From contig JAKZZE010000007.1 in assembly GCA_024220505.1 (NCBI GenBank), positions 496,001-560,000 on the forward strand: 64,000 nt of DNA. The letters are read 5' to 3'. This document shows positions 22,120 through 32,821 of the stretch, piece after piece. The notes under the pieces were generated by a model. The model made no database searches and was not told the DNA's origin. It saw only the letters and a list, made by a program, of their open reading frames with translations. A program made the translations under genes and the position numbers. The first letter of the stretch is position 1. Each line of letters starts with the position of its first letter. The DNA comes from Rhizopus arrhizus (Eukaryota > Mucoromycota > Mucoromycetes > Mucorales > Rhizopodaceae).

Positions 22120-23935
22120 AACGTGGGATTTTTAATGTGTGTAAATTTGATTCAAGTACTCTGGCAATCTATCAAGATCTTCAACTTTGCTCCATTTAGT
22201 GTTTTTAATGCACTATGTTGAATAAATGAGCATAGGCAAGAGATTTGGACTCGATGGCTTGACAAAAGGTATCATCAATATGACCATCTTTTAATAAAAG
22301 AGGCATTTGGAGTGAATTGACTGCCGAATGAGAGGATACTTTTTATGCAGTACAGATTTTACTGATCGCCCTGTTCTTTTTCCAACAGGATATTGACAAA
22401 CCAAAAGTGAAATCATTTTTCAGTGTAAGAAGGACTATCGTTCTTTATTTTTGTCATCTGGTCCGATGAAAAGAGCGAAATTCTTTTGAAATGATATAAT
22501 TATTTAGTGAGCCGTGATTTCTAAAGATAAATTAATCCGTAAGAGTAGACCGAATAGAAGTTTCAAACTTTCACTGCTTTGTCCTGTGATGCAGATAAAA
22601 ATCAAACTTTTACCTTATTTTCCTTCTATTTTATATATCAAATGAGAACTGTGAGTTGAGTGAGATATAAGCTACCGAATAAAATAATAAAAATATATAA
22701 AAAAGAAGACATGGATGATGATAGTCCTATTTACTATTATTCATTTTTTTAAAAATATGTCTTTCTTTTTTTTTCATCATTTGTTGACAATGTTTCCTCC
22801 CCCCCCCCCTTTATTTTCCCCTTCAAACAAAACATTTGTATTGATAAAATAATTAATTATTAACACATGTTTAAAGGAATGTCATGTATTTTTTTTTTTT
22901 TTTTTTTGAAAACATTCAAATCGATTTAAATCATGCTATTCCTCTTTGAATCAAACATGCACATCCTTTCAATTGCATTCGTTACACCACTGCAATGTTT
23001 ACGATTTAAGACAACTCCCGTCTTTGCGTAAATCAGCTAGTCAGTGCAGACAGGAATTCAAATTTAATGTACTTTTTTTAAAAACTGGGGTGAAAAAAAA
23101 AAAATACAATCTTGGCGCATGTACAAAACTTGGAAGGATTCAGTATTTAGCATGTGAATCCATAGTTTTTCTTTTTTTATTTTTATTCTTTTTTTTATAA
23201 ACTTTTTTTTTTAAAAAAAAAAAAAATAGACATCAAAAGGACAATAAGAAATGATCAAATATGTATTGTCAAAAGTTAGTTGTGTCATTTATTTGTAGAT
23301 CAACAAAAGAAGATCAAATTGCACATGCATAAAGTGCTTTTATTTTGAATGTAAATATAACACTATTAAGCAGAATAAAAGAAGATTCTATTTACATGTA
23401 CATTAATAAAGACAAGAAAAGAGAAAAAAGGTTTTGATAAAAAACAAATAAAAGGATGTATTTAAATGTGTTGAAAGCTTCTTGTCACTGTATCAAATGA
23501 AGGATAAAAGTGTGTGATTGCTGCTCACAATCTCTCACATCACTTTCTTTCCCCCCTCCCTTTTCCCCTTATGCCTGATTTTCGTTATTCTTGTGTGGCA
23601 AATAGTGAAGAATGGGTTTGATGAGAAATAAAATAAATTACGTATGAAAACTCTACTTTTGAAAATGATTCATGTTAAAATAAACTTATGACATAATCTA
23701 CTCAAACTTTTATTTTCCCCCTTTCTCTCCTTTTATATGATATCTGACATCCCCTGGGTTCGTCCTACGAACATTTCACCCCCTATTATTTTCTCATGTT
23801 TCCCCTTCTCTTCCGAACCTTTTACCTTTTCGTATCCCCTTTTTCTATTCTACTGCAGATATCTGCTTTGGTTTTTTTTCTCATTTTTCTTTTTCAACAA
23901 TTCCTTTTATTGAATATTTATGTAAGCACGATAGA
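22060..23935. other. 1.9-kb intergenic region with homopolymers, no gene seen
   Basis: Contains A33 at 22085-22117, C-rich run at 22798-22809, T17 at 22891-22907 and a T/A palindrome at about 23202-23226. Frames such as 22946-23200 show no family. The final 200 bp (23720-23900) are pyrimidine-rich, as in fungal promoters, and probably serve the carrier gene starting at 23936. Confidence 0.45.
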
Positions 23936-25585
23936 ATGACTATAAAAACCTGGATCAATTCTTCAACTTCTTCCCCTTCACTTTTTTTTGGGTTATTTAA
24001 ATTACTTATGAATGAATCACGATTAAAAAATAATACTTCCTTTACAAGTGAAATCACAATACATCAGTCCACACATCAAAAGCCCTTTACTCCTTCTGTT
24101 TATACAGAAAAGTCAATGACTATCGCACCAGAAAATACAGAGAACAAACCTGAATTCAAATCCATCTTGAAATCCACAAAAAAACTTTTATGGGCTTTGT
24201 TTCTAAAATATTGGTTCTTGCTTGGTTTACTCGTTGCTATCATTTTGGCTATAGAATTTCCAAATGTAGCTAGAAAAGGTGGATATATTAGAGCAGAATG
24301 GACGATTAAGTGGGGTACAGCAGTGAATAGAAAGAAAAAGATGTTTCCTTTAACTCTTTTTTTCTTTTAAAATGTACAGGTGCTGTTATCATCATCTTTT
24401 TAATTTCTGGATTATCACTTCGTACAAAGATATTAGCAGAAACCATCTTACGTGTTAGACTACATTTGTTGATTCAAATAATTAATTTAGTCTTGATTCC
24501 ATTCTTTGTTTTTGGTCTTGTCATTTTATTTTTTAAATTACACATGAACATCAGTTCTTTATTATTAGTGGGTGTTGTCATCGCTGCCAGTACACCAACC
24601 ACTGTATCTTCTAATGTTGTCATGACTAAAAATGCAAAAGGAAATGAAGCTTCTGGTAATCGAGTTGAATAACCCAGTCGTTTGTATTCATCTTTTTTTC
24701 AATTAGCTTTAATGAACGCCGCACTTGGTAATGTACTCGGTATCTTTGTATCTCCTGCTCTCGTCTCCCTCTTTCAAGATCCTCTGATTGCTGCCACACC
24801 CGAAAATGAAAGCACGACAGAAGCGGCTGGAACAGTGGATTTTGCTTCTGTCCTAAAACAATTGGGAATTACTGTACTCGTCCCTTTGCTGGTTGGCCAA
24901 ATCTTTCAGTGGTTCTTTACTGAACCAGTCGCAAAGTTCAAGGTCAAGTTTCGTCTTTCAGACATCAGCAGTTTTATGCTCTTGACGATGGTTTGGTCCG
25001 TCTTTTCAGATGCTGTTTATGCTGGATCATTTGATGCTGTCAAACCAAAGGATATTGTTGCTGTGGCTGTTATGAATGCCGGATTTTATATTTTATTTTC
25101 TCTTGTTTGTTTAGTACTCGGTAGACTTCCACTACCAAGATTTATTCGTACGCCAAGCTGGGTTGAACGTCTAAGGTACTCTAGGGAAGATACAGTGGCT
25201 ATCATGGTAAGAAGGCGTGTCATGTTCTTGTACAATCTAATATAACATTCAATAGTATTGTGGTGCAACTAAAACTGTAGCCATGGGTGTTCCTTTAATC
25301 AACGTTTTATACTCAACGGGTGATCCTGGTACAGTAGGTGTATTGTCTACTCCCTTATTATTATACCATGTCGAACAATTGATCCTTGGTAACATTGAGG
25401 TTGAACTCTTGAAGAAGTGGGTCTCGCGTGGTGAAGAACGTCGTTCAGCAAATTGTCCCCCACCGGATGAAGAAAATGATTTTTACGACAGTGAGCTCAC
25501 AAGGGCATCCTCTAATCCAACCACTCATAAACATTCACATATTCCTTCACCATTATCACAATTACATACTTGTGAAGGAAAGTAA
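23936..25585 (+). CDS. RCH1: SLC10A7/Rch1-type bile acid:Na+ symporter-like membrane carrier
   Basis: Belongs to the SBF-like (bile acid/sodium symporter) family. Yeast Rch1 and human SLC10A7 act as negative regulators of cytosolic calcium influx. Exons 23936-24314, 24380-24655, 24707-25206, 25256-25585; all phases close; 494 aa from the first ATG. About ten membrane spans are visible, starting with YWFLLGLLVAIILAIEFPNV. The family motifs VIAASTPTTVSSNVVMTKNA and NAALGNVLGIFVSPAL are present, and across the last intron YCGATKTVAMGVPLIN. The C terminus is cytosolic and His/Ser-rich. The N-terminal 60 residues are not conserved; ATG 24117 (also in frame, MTIAPENTEN) would give about 434 aa, closer to the family norm. 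Confidence 0.88.
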
Positions 25586-25737
25586 AGTACACTGATTTGT
25601 ATCATTATTTATAATAGTAATTTAATGCTCTCTAAGCGAATACATTACATATCTTTCTTTTCCCCTTGTATTTATCATTCAATCTCAGACACACACACAC
25701 ACCATTCTTTTTCTTTTCTTTTTTTTACTTTTATAAA

Positions 25738-26062
25738 ATGACAGAATCAAAACCACCCAGTCGTGAAGAAAGAAAACGTTGCTGGTTTTTGCGTGACGAA
25801 TATTTTGAGTGTTTAAATAAATGTAACATTAGAGATCCTGTTACTGTCGAGAAAACACCCGAGAAAGCGTCTGAATGTTTAGAATTAAAAAAGAAATATG
25901 AAGAAGGCTGCATGGCAAGCTGGGTAATTAAAAAAGGACATTAAGAAACGACAACAATAATAATAATTGTTTGCTTAGGTTGAGTACTTTAATAAACGAC
26001 GTGTACTGGATTTACGACAAAAAGAGTATTTAGAGTTTTCTAAACAACAATCAGGCAAATAG
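25738..26062 (+). CDS. COA6: Cytochrome c oxidase assembly factor COA6
   Basis: Intermembrane-space protein that helps deliver copper to Cox2 (CuA site). Exons 25738-25923 and 25979-26062 (55-bp intron, phase 0); 89 aa. It has the COA6-specific Cys pattern CX9C...CX10C (C at CWFLRDEYFEC, then C at CLELKKKYEEGC), which folds through Mia40-dependent disulfides. After the intron comes VEYFNKRRVLDLRQKEYLEF, matching the IKYFDKRRDYLKFKE region of human COA6. A 3' UTR of under 80 bp separates it from the repeat island. Confidence 0.92.
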
Positions 26063-26137
26063 CTTTGTAAAAGAAAAAGAATTTCTTTCATGTGGAATGT
26101 AAATAGAACCGTCTAATAAAAAGTTTAAACCTCAAAC

Positions 26138-27775
26138 ACTCATCGCTTCCTTTTCTTTGATTCCTTCTTGTTTTGTCATTGGGAGCCTTTGACACAAGAA
26201 ACATGCATACACGTTTATTATGTAGTCGATGAATAAATTAAAATCTGGATCGCTTCATGATTGGCTGTAGAAAGAGTCTAACAAGACATCCCACTTTTTG
26301 ATTATCTGAACTTGATCTATGTTATACAATGAAAGGGACAAGTTGATACAACATCCAAAAGTAAGGGTTTCCAATTTACTTGATCAACCAATCAAACTAA
26401 ATAACCCATTTTCAATCATCTTCATAACTAAGCATGAATAATTTGACTTTAATGGGCCAAGCAAGTGTCACTAGAAAAAAAAGCCTCTGAGACACAAAAG
26501 GAGCAGTTCAATAGTTGGGTAAATCAGTGTCTATGATTGAATTACTTTCAAGAGCACACCGCATACCTTTGGTATGGTATGTTCCCTCTAAAGAAACACC
26601 TACTCCTTGTTTTTTATTTTATTTTTATTTTATTTTTTATTTCAATAAATTAAAATAAACAAAGGAGATGAGGAGAACAATGGATGCTGATGGTTCATAT
26701 TGACTTATTTTTGTATTTCCCTTGTCAATACTACAAGATGATTAGATGTACTTGTCTTGCTTTTTAGGTTGATTATTTAGTAAAGATAGTATTGGAGCAT
26801 ATCATTTTACTTGTATTGCTTGAACATGTGCTTACATTTGAGGAGATTCGGCACTTTGAGGGCATTTGGTTACTGTGTGACTAAATGCATAAAACATATA
26901 AACTATACAGTATCTCAAGCTTGATATTTTAACTCATAGCTTGCTTGCTTGTTGTTGTTGTTTTTCTAAGTAATCGGATGTAATTATATCTAGTTGGTTT
27001 TATACACTTGATTTGTCAGAACAAGAACTAAAGAGAAAGCTATATACAAGGAAACCATTCCTATCATTTTCAAAATAATAATAGCAATAATAATAATAAT
27101 AAAAGCATGAATGTCTGCAACACTTTATATTGGCAACTATCATCAATACAAGAGTTTACCCAGAACACATGGCAATTCTTTCTGAACTTTCACAACTATT
27201 GTAATAGATATACTTTATAAACTTTGTTTGCTTATTGCTTATATTTTATATCTTTGTATGGGCAAGCATTGAAATACGACCTATCAGTCTCTTTATTATC
27301 ATTTGTTATTGTAGTATGATAGCTCTCTTAACTTGATGCTGATAGTTGTTGATCATTCTTGTTCTCTATCTGTAAGAAATGACAATATTGCAAGGCAATT
27401 TGTACAATGCATTTATTCTGTATCGTCGTTCAATAATAATAATACTGCAAGTAGGATATGCCTTTTTTTTTAAAGAAAGAAAAAGTTAAAAGTATTGGTA
27501 ACAAGGTATATGTTTATTTAAAGTAATCTTTCACAACTTCTCCTTAAACATACTATAAACTAATCTTTTTTTTTTTTTTCTTCCTTAAAAAACAAAAGAT
27601 ATTAAGGATCAACCATAAAGAATCTATAAATATGAGTTAAAAATAAACTTTATGTTTTTCTTTCATGAGAAATAACTTGTGGAAGCTATAGAAAATCAAT
27701 AAAAAAAAAGATGTTGGGCATTTTCTCAAAGTGAGTTTCGTAATCGAAGGATAGCATTTGGGCTTCAGAGTTTTC
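26138..27775 (+). repeat. Segment S, copy A (partial, with one 57-bp end repeat)
   Basis: About 1.6 kb matching 45.55-47.17 kb in direct orientation and 32.82-34.5 kb inverted. It includes GCAATAATAATAATAATAAA-type microsatellite (about 27084-27105) and ends with the 57-bp end repeat (27719-27775: starts CATTTTCTCAAAGTGAGTTT, ends GGCTTCAGAGTTTTC). The half of S that corresponds to 44.54-45.55 kb is missing here. The left boundary lies just 3' of COA6 and is fuzzy. No intact protein frame. This is the most diverged of the three copies. Confidence 0.8.
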
Positions 27776-27812
27776 ATTACAAATGGATTATAACACAATC
27801 TTTTGTAGCCAT

Positions 27813-27813
<1 letters not shown>

Positions 27814-27872
<59 letters not shown>
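27814..27872. repeat. T59 homopolymer
   Basis: Lies between the end repeat of S copy A and the 3' end of the nine-exon gene. The other gene copy has A55 at the equivalent place (44389-44443), so the tract predates the duplication. Confidence 0.95.
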
Positions 27873-27877
<5 letters not shown>

Positions 27878-28211
27878 ACATAAACTCATCTTGCAAATCT
27901 TCATCCCAGAGAAGACTTATAGAACTCAAATACATAATAACTAATGTCATTTTTTAGTCGTTCTATATAGAGTATGAAAATGAACGCCTTATGGAATGAG
28001 TGCATCATTACTTTGTTTGTTCGTCAACGCAGAATACTTTTGTTCAAGTCTCATATGTAACGATCAGGGTGATTTCATTAATTTACTTCAATAAATTTCA
28101 AGTAACAAGTTATTTTGGTATTTTAAGCTTTATTTACATAACTTAATCTAATCATTAGAAGTTTGATGATCTCCATCTCTTTATATGCCTTTACTCAATC
28201 CATCTAAACTA

Positions 28212-29495
28212 TCACTCTGGCGAAGGAGGATTAGAAAAGAAAGGACCAAGCAAAGACATACCTGGCTTATCTTCCTCTTCGGTAAGTCTAAGAATAGACG
28301 GATTTACCAAAGAGGAAAGAGAAGAGAAAGGAGAATCATCAAATCTTCCTTTGATTAGACTTTCGTTATGTTCTTTTTCAAGCTGCAATATTTCATTTAC
28401 AGATTCTTTTACCAAACACTGTTATTGAAAAAATAGTTAAAATGCGTATTTATGCAACAGATGAATACATAAAAATTTATACCTTCATATTCCAGTAGAA
28501 GCTAATAAAGTCTGGTAAAGCTTCAGACTTGTCTTCGATGTTTGGCTTAATGACCAGCTTATCCTCAAGCCAGAATTCGTATAAGCTGGCACTTGCTTCA
28601 AATCTAAGGCTCCAGAGGTAGACATTAGTTCCTATAAAATTTAGATAAATATTAGTTCCATACATTATACATACAAGAAAATGTATTTACCAGCAGCATG
28701 GGCAAAAAAAAACTTTTACTTTCTTGAATGTCTCCATGGTACCCAAGGAGAAGCAATCGGCAATGGTTTTTAGCATTGATAAGGAGCCAAACAACCCTTT
28801 GTGGTGATCAAATGCTGCTTTACATTTATCTTTGCTTCCAAAGTGGTACGATGTCTCAAGCAGCAAGATCTCCAGGTTGCTGACTCCATACATCTTTATA
28901 AGGCCATCAGCCTTGTACTGGAACTTGTCATTTTTATACAAGCCACTTGCCTTGAGTTGCTGGGTCATTGCTTGCAGCTGTGCTTCTCCATCTTTAAAAT
29001 CTGTCTTGCACCCATCTACTTCATCTGCAACAGCACTGGAAACAGCTCTTAAAAAAGGATATAGCAAGATGCTGTTGAATGCTGTTTCTCCATCAGCAAT
29101 GTCTTGGTAGGTAGCGTGTAGAGCGTAGCTGTTAATGTTGAAAATCAGTTGTACTGTGGCTGTACGATATACGATATTTTTTTTTTACCTGGCTCGGAAT
29201 ATGTTTTCAAAAAAGTCATATTCCAGACCGTTTTCCCCACCAGGAACATTTCTGATGGCTTTTTTGTACAGCTGCAGGTTATCCTATAAAAATAATACCA
29301 GATTAAAATGATAAAGCGATATCCACACAAAACTCACGCTATCAATCACCGAGTTGATGTAAGGAATATACACTGAAGGTATAGAGGATTTACAATCCAC
29401 ATGGCTTTTGATGTGTCTATCATAAATATCTCTATCCAGAGTTGGTCGTGACGAGATACCTTTCCCGCATCGAATGATGCCATGCGACTCAGGAC

Positions 29496-29549
<54 letters not shown>

Positions 29550-30351
29550 CCTATAATTAATTTGCCCTCCTATGTTGCCATTTTCCTTACCTATAGGGAT
29601 GAAATTCGTCTGTTTTTTGTAAGAAGGTTACCCAATCCTTCCAAAAAGTACAGGTCTATAAAATAATGTCAATAATGACTTGAAATCTAAAGTTCAAAGT
29701 ATTTACTTCATCTACCTCTTCTTCTTCATTCATTTCTTGAGCCTGTGTTTCTTCAGTTTCTAAAAACGGGCCATACTTTCGTTTTGCCGACGAAGAGCAG
29801 CCATGAGAATCTTTGTAAAATGATTAGCTAATGCATAAAGATAAAAAAAAAAATTAATATATTTGTCAATTTTGTTAAAACAGTGATTCGTAAAAATTAC
29901 TTTTTTATGTTCAATATGTGTATCTGTGAAGGTATTATTACCGTGAATCATGATATTGCTGTTGTTGTTGGTGTCATTTCTAACTTCTTTAGGCCTTGCT
30001 TCGTCAGCCTTCATTTCCGCTTTGCTTGGCTATATAATTAAAAGTCGGTTAACTATAATTGCTTTTCAAATAGAAATACTTTAGGTTATCTACATTTTTT
30101 TGATTCTTCAAAAAGCTGGCATATTCCCTTATTTCTTCAGGTATATTTTCCAACTGAAGAATCCAATCCAAATCTATAATATAATCATTAAAGATCATAT
30201 TATACTTCTTATACTTGTTAAGATCATTATGAGTTGAAAAAAAATAATTTCGGAAGCCCCAATTTTTTGCAGGCGTGTTGGAAAAAAAGCCATTTGAGCG
30301 TTCTGCTTGAATAAGAAGCTTGAAATTTTTATGTTGAGGACTTAAGGTCAT
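28212..30351 (-). CDS. Nine-exon gene of unknown function, copy A (frameshifted in exon 7)
   Basis: Exons on the minus strand: 30351-30094, 30029-29942, 29810-29707, 29655-29591, 29494-29338, 29283-29189, 29128-28691, 28631-28483, 28418-28212; about 519 aa. All junction phases close if exon 7 is read with one T fewer: T9 at about 28704-28712 against T8 in the paralogue at 43559-43566, so this copy is frameshifted or carries a sequencing error. Notable blocks are AKRKYGPFLE, CTFWKDWVTFLQKTDEFHPY, RPTLDRDIYDRHIKSHVDC, YKADGLIKMYG followed by LEILLLETSYHFG, FDHHKGLFGSLSMLKTIADC and LWSLRF...LYEFW. I believe it belongs to a large, uncharacterised Mucorales family. The spacing of Asp (KADG) and Glu (LLLET) is reminiscent of PD-(D/E)XK nucleases but lacks the Lys, so this is only a hypothesis. 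No signal peptide or membrane span. Intron 4 contains T48. Confidence 0.7.
29501..29548. repeat. A48 homopolymer (T48 on the coding strand) in intron 4 of gene copy A
   Basis: Forms the polypyrimidine tract immediately before the ACACAG acceptor of exon 5. In gene copy C the equivalent tract (T31, 37730-37760) is exactly where the 2.2-kb right arm joins. Confidence 0.9.
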
Positions 30352-30680
30352 AGTAACTGTAAAGAAATGTAAAGAAATGTAATTTGATGTTTCCTAGATG
30401 TAATATTTTAAAACGGCTTGTTGTAATACAACATATATAATACAATACACAAAAAAGCTCCCTAAAAGCTCCCTAAAAAGCTCCCTAAAAATAGTGTATA
30501 TTGAAACGTTAAAGGAACCAATGAACTGTAATAGATTTTGGCCCCTTTTTATGATGTGACCAAATATGTTTAAACAAGAATCTTATAAATAATTTAAAAT
30601 CTCAATCAGGCGCATGATGTCCAATTATACATCGTTTTCGTCCTAGGCAGATCAGAAGATGTAATGGAAGCTAAAAAAAA
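30352..30680 (-). promoter_or_regulatory. Upstream region of gene copy A with triple AGCTCCCT motif
   Basis: Between the start codon and the left 2.2-kb arm. Three near-perfect tandem copies of AAAAGCTCCCT lie at about 30450-30490, 100-140 bp upstream of the ATG, beside a doubled TGTAAAGAAA motif (30358-30380) and TATATAATAC (30432-30441). Position suggests promoter elements, which is inference. Confidence 0.35.
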
Positions 30681-30689
30681 CCCACTTTA

Positions 30690-31679
30690 TGGGATCAATG
30701 GTAAAAATGATAAAGAAGGAAAATGGGCGCAAGTGTTAAAAATATAGGAGTGGAGAGGACGGGAGCCAACCGAAGAGTCTTTGACCTAGTTGAGGTAGTA
30801 GAGCATGTGGAACTTTTGTAAGTTGGAGATGGTTCTGCTTGTAAAAAAATGGTGCAGATGATAGGTCATTGAAGAGTCCAAGGGAGGACAGCTTGTAAGG
30901 AGCGTGGCTTTCGAGCAGACAATATACTTAAAAGGAAAGACAATGCATCTGGCACGGTTTCAGGTACCTGACTTCGGTAGTGTATATGGAGACAATGAAT
31001 AGAATGAGACTTTGTAAGTGTTTGTGAAGGATGGAAGGGTCATAGTCTGGATGTACCATCAGGGATCTATCTGAGACGCCAACATACACAGCGGCTTTGT
31101 TCTATTTTGGTCATTGGTAGCCACATGATAGGATACAAAGAAATGATCGGACGACATTGAGAAAGAAACGTAGAGTTACAAGAGGGGGCGATTTTGACAG
31201 AGATTGTCTTGTCGGAACTGTAACTAGATCTTTTCTAGAGTTCGCTTGTCTAAGGATTCAAGGTGAGGTAGGCATTTATTCAATAAAGGTGACTTTGAGA
31301 GTGCAAATTATTGTAGATGACTATTAGAACGACGGATATAGCACAATAAGCGAGAGAGTAGGGTATCATCTGGATGTGTAAAGAAGCGAAGAAGGAATTG
31401 AGATTGTAGGATGTAAGAACGTTCTTACATGGAAGGTAATTTTGTAAGGTGAAGCATCACTTTGGTAGAGGAACGAGAAGAGGCACCAAAGATACGACGT
31501 ATACAAGTGTTCTGTGCATCTTCAAATTTGTTTGTAAAGAACGACGTAATTTTGGTGATTGTAAGGCCATATTCTAGTTGAGCTCGGATTATTTGCGTAT
31601 AAAAGCGGACGACAAGGAGTGGACTAAAACCTTTGGGATGGAGACCTATGGCCGACACCGTTTCGTACAGTTGTATCAT
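30690..31679 (-). pseudogene. Non-LTR retrotransposon (LINE) fragment in left arm
   Basis: The minus strand encodes GLHPKGFSPLLVVRFYTQII, RAQLEYGLTITKITSF, then CIRRIFGASSRSSTKVMLHL. This is the region downstream of the reverse transcriptase fingers/palm in LINE ORF2 (the RPQLEYGL...RRIFG...ST..M motif block). It continues past a stop with ERSYILQSQFLLRFFTHPDD. Neither the RT catalytic core nor the endonuclease is present. It is a different LINE lineage from the one at 39-42 kb. The mirrored copy is at 36731-37725. Confidence 0.65.
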
Positions 31680-31719
31680 TTTTAATCCTTGTATTCTTTG
31701 ATGAGTTTTAATAATAATA

Positions 31720-31760
<41 letters not shown>

Positions 31761-32196
31761 TGCCCAGAAATTGCAATATCAAAGATTGATTAAAACTCGT
31801 GTCTACTCCTTTTTGTACTAATTGTATGAGAACCAAATGGCATAAATGTAGTGCATATGTTTTTATAGAAACATACCTTTATCTTATCGAGCTTGCAAAG
31901 ACCAAATCTGGTCGTAATGCTAAAGTCTCTTTACCTGAAATTAATACGTACTATAGAGCTATTATGGAAACGCTTACAGTGATAATATCCCATTGATTTC
32001 TCTTTTTTAATAGTAATAAAAGTAGAACAGGGCAAACTTGCTAGACTTTCTTAAAATGATTACGCAATTACAAAATGATGACGTTACAGTCTAGTAATAA
32101 ATTAATTCCAATGCAAATTATAACAAGACTATTTTTTTTTCCCCTAGATTTCACATCGTTTTTTCCCAAAGAATTCACATCGTTACAAACCCCACA

Positions 32197-32680
32197 CAAT
32201 CGGTCCTGGATTAACGTCCTGGTTACAGCTGGTCTTAAACTGTAGGACCATAGTAGTTTAAGGGTAGTTCGATTGTGGCGGTCTCCGGGGGCTTAGGCGA
32301 GCAGTCCTAGCTTGAAACGCAACTAATCTGACTGGTACGCCAGAAGGCAGAGTTGGCTTGTTAAAGAAATAATTGATTTTCAGTTACTCTGAAGACAAGT
32401 TGCTCATCGAGACCGTTGTAGCGAAGTGAAGTAAGCAGAGTATAAAGACGCAATCGGTCCTAGATTAACGTCCTGGTTACAGCTGGTTTTAAACTGTAGG
32501 ATCGTAGTAGCAGTTTAAGGGTAGTTCGATTGTGAAGTCTCCGGGGGCTTAGGCGAGCAGTCCTAGCTTGAAACGCAACTAATCTGACTGGTACGCCAGA
32601 AGGCAGAGTTGGCTTGTTAAAGAAATAATTGATTTTCAGTTACTCTGAAGACAAGTTGCCCATCGAGACTGTTGTGCTTT
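32197..32680 (+). repeat. Two tandem copies of a 254-bp-period, GC-richer, structured unit (left arm)
   Basis: Units start CAATCGGTCC at 32197 and 32451. Each has about 225 bp of close similarity and, after the first unit, a 29-bp linker that includes TATAAAG. Predicted pairing within a unit: CAATCG with CGATTG, GGTCCT with AGGACC, CTTAAACT with AGTTTAAG, and GCTTAGG with CCTAGC. Differences between units tend to keep the pairs (GGACC to GGATC leaves a G-U pair; the AGTTTAAG stem is extended by CAG). GC content is clearly above the surroundings. I match it to no known RNA or SINE family. Confidence 0.6.
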
Positions 32681-32821
32681 ATTACGATGCTTACTATTGA
32701 TCATTAAAACTTCAAATACATCAGGTAACTTGAAATAATAAATTACAAATCTTAAATGATAGTAACTCTTATTTTTTATAATAAATACTACCCTGAGGAT
32801 AAATGTGAAGCTATATTACGC

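Noticed and set aside
32197..32680. tRNA or 5S RNA gene in the tandem unit
   Set aside because: Only a weak B-box-like sequence; no cloverleaf acceptor, no A box at correct spacing and no 5S core.
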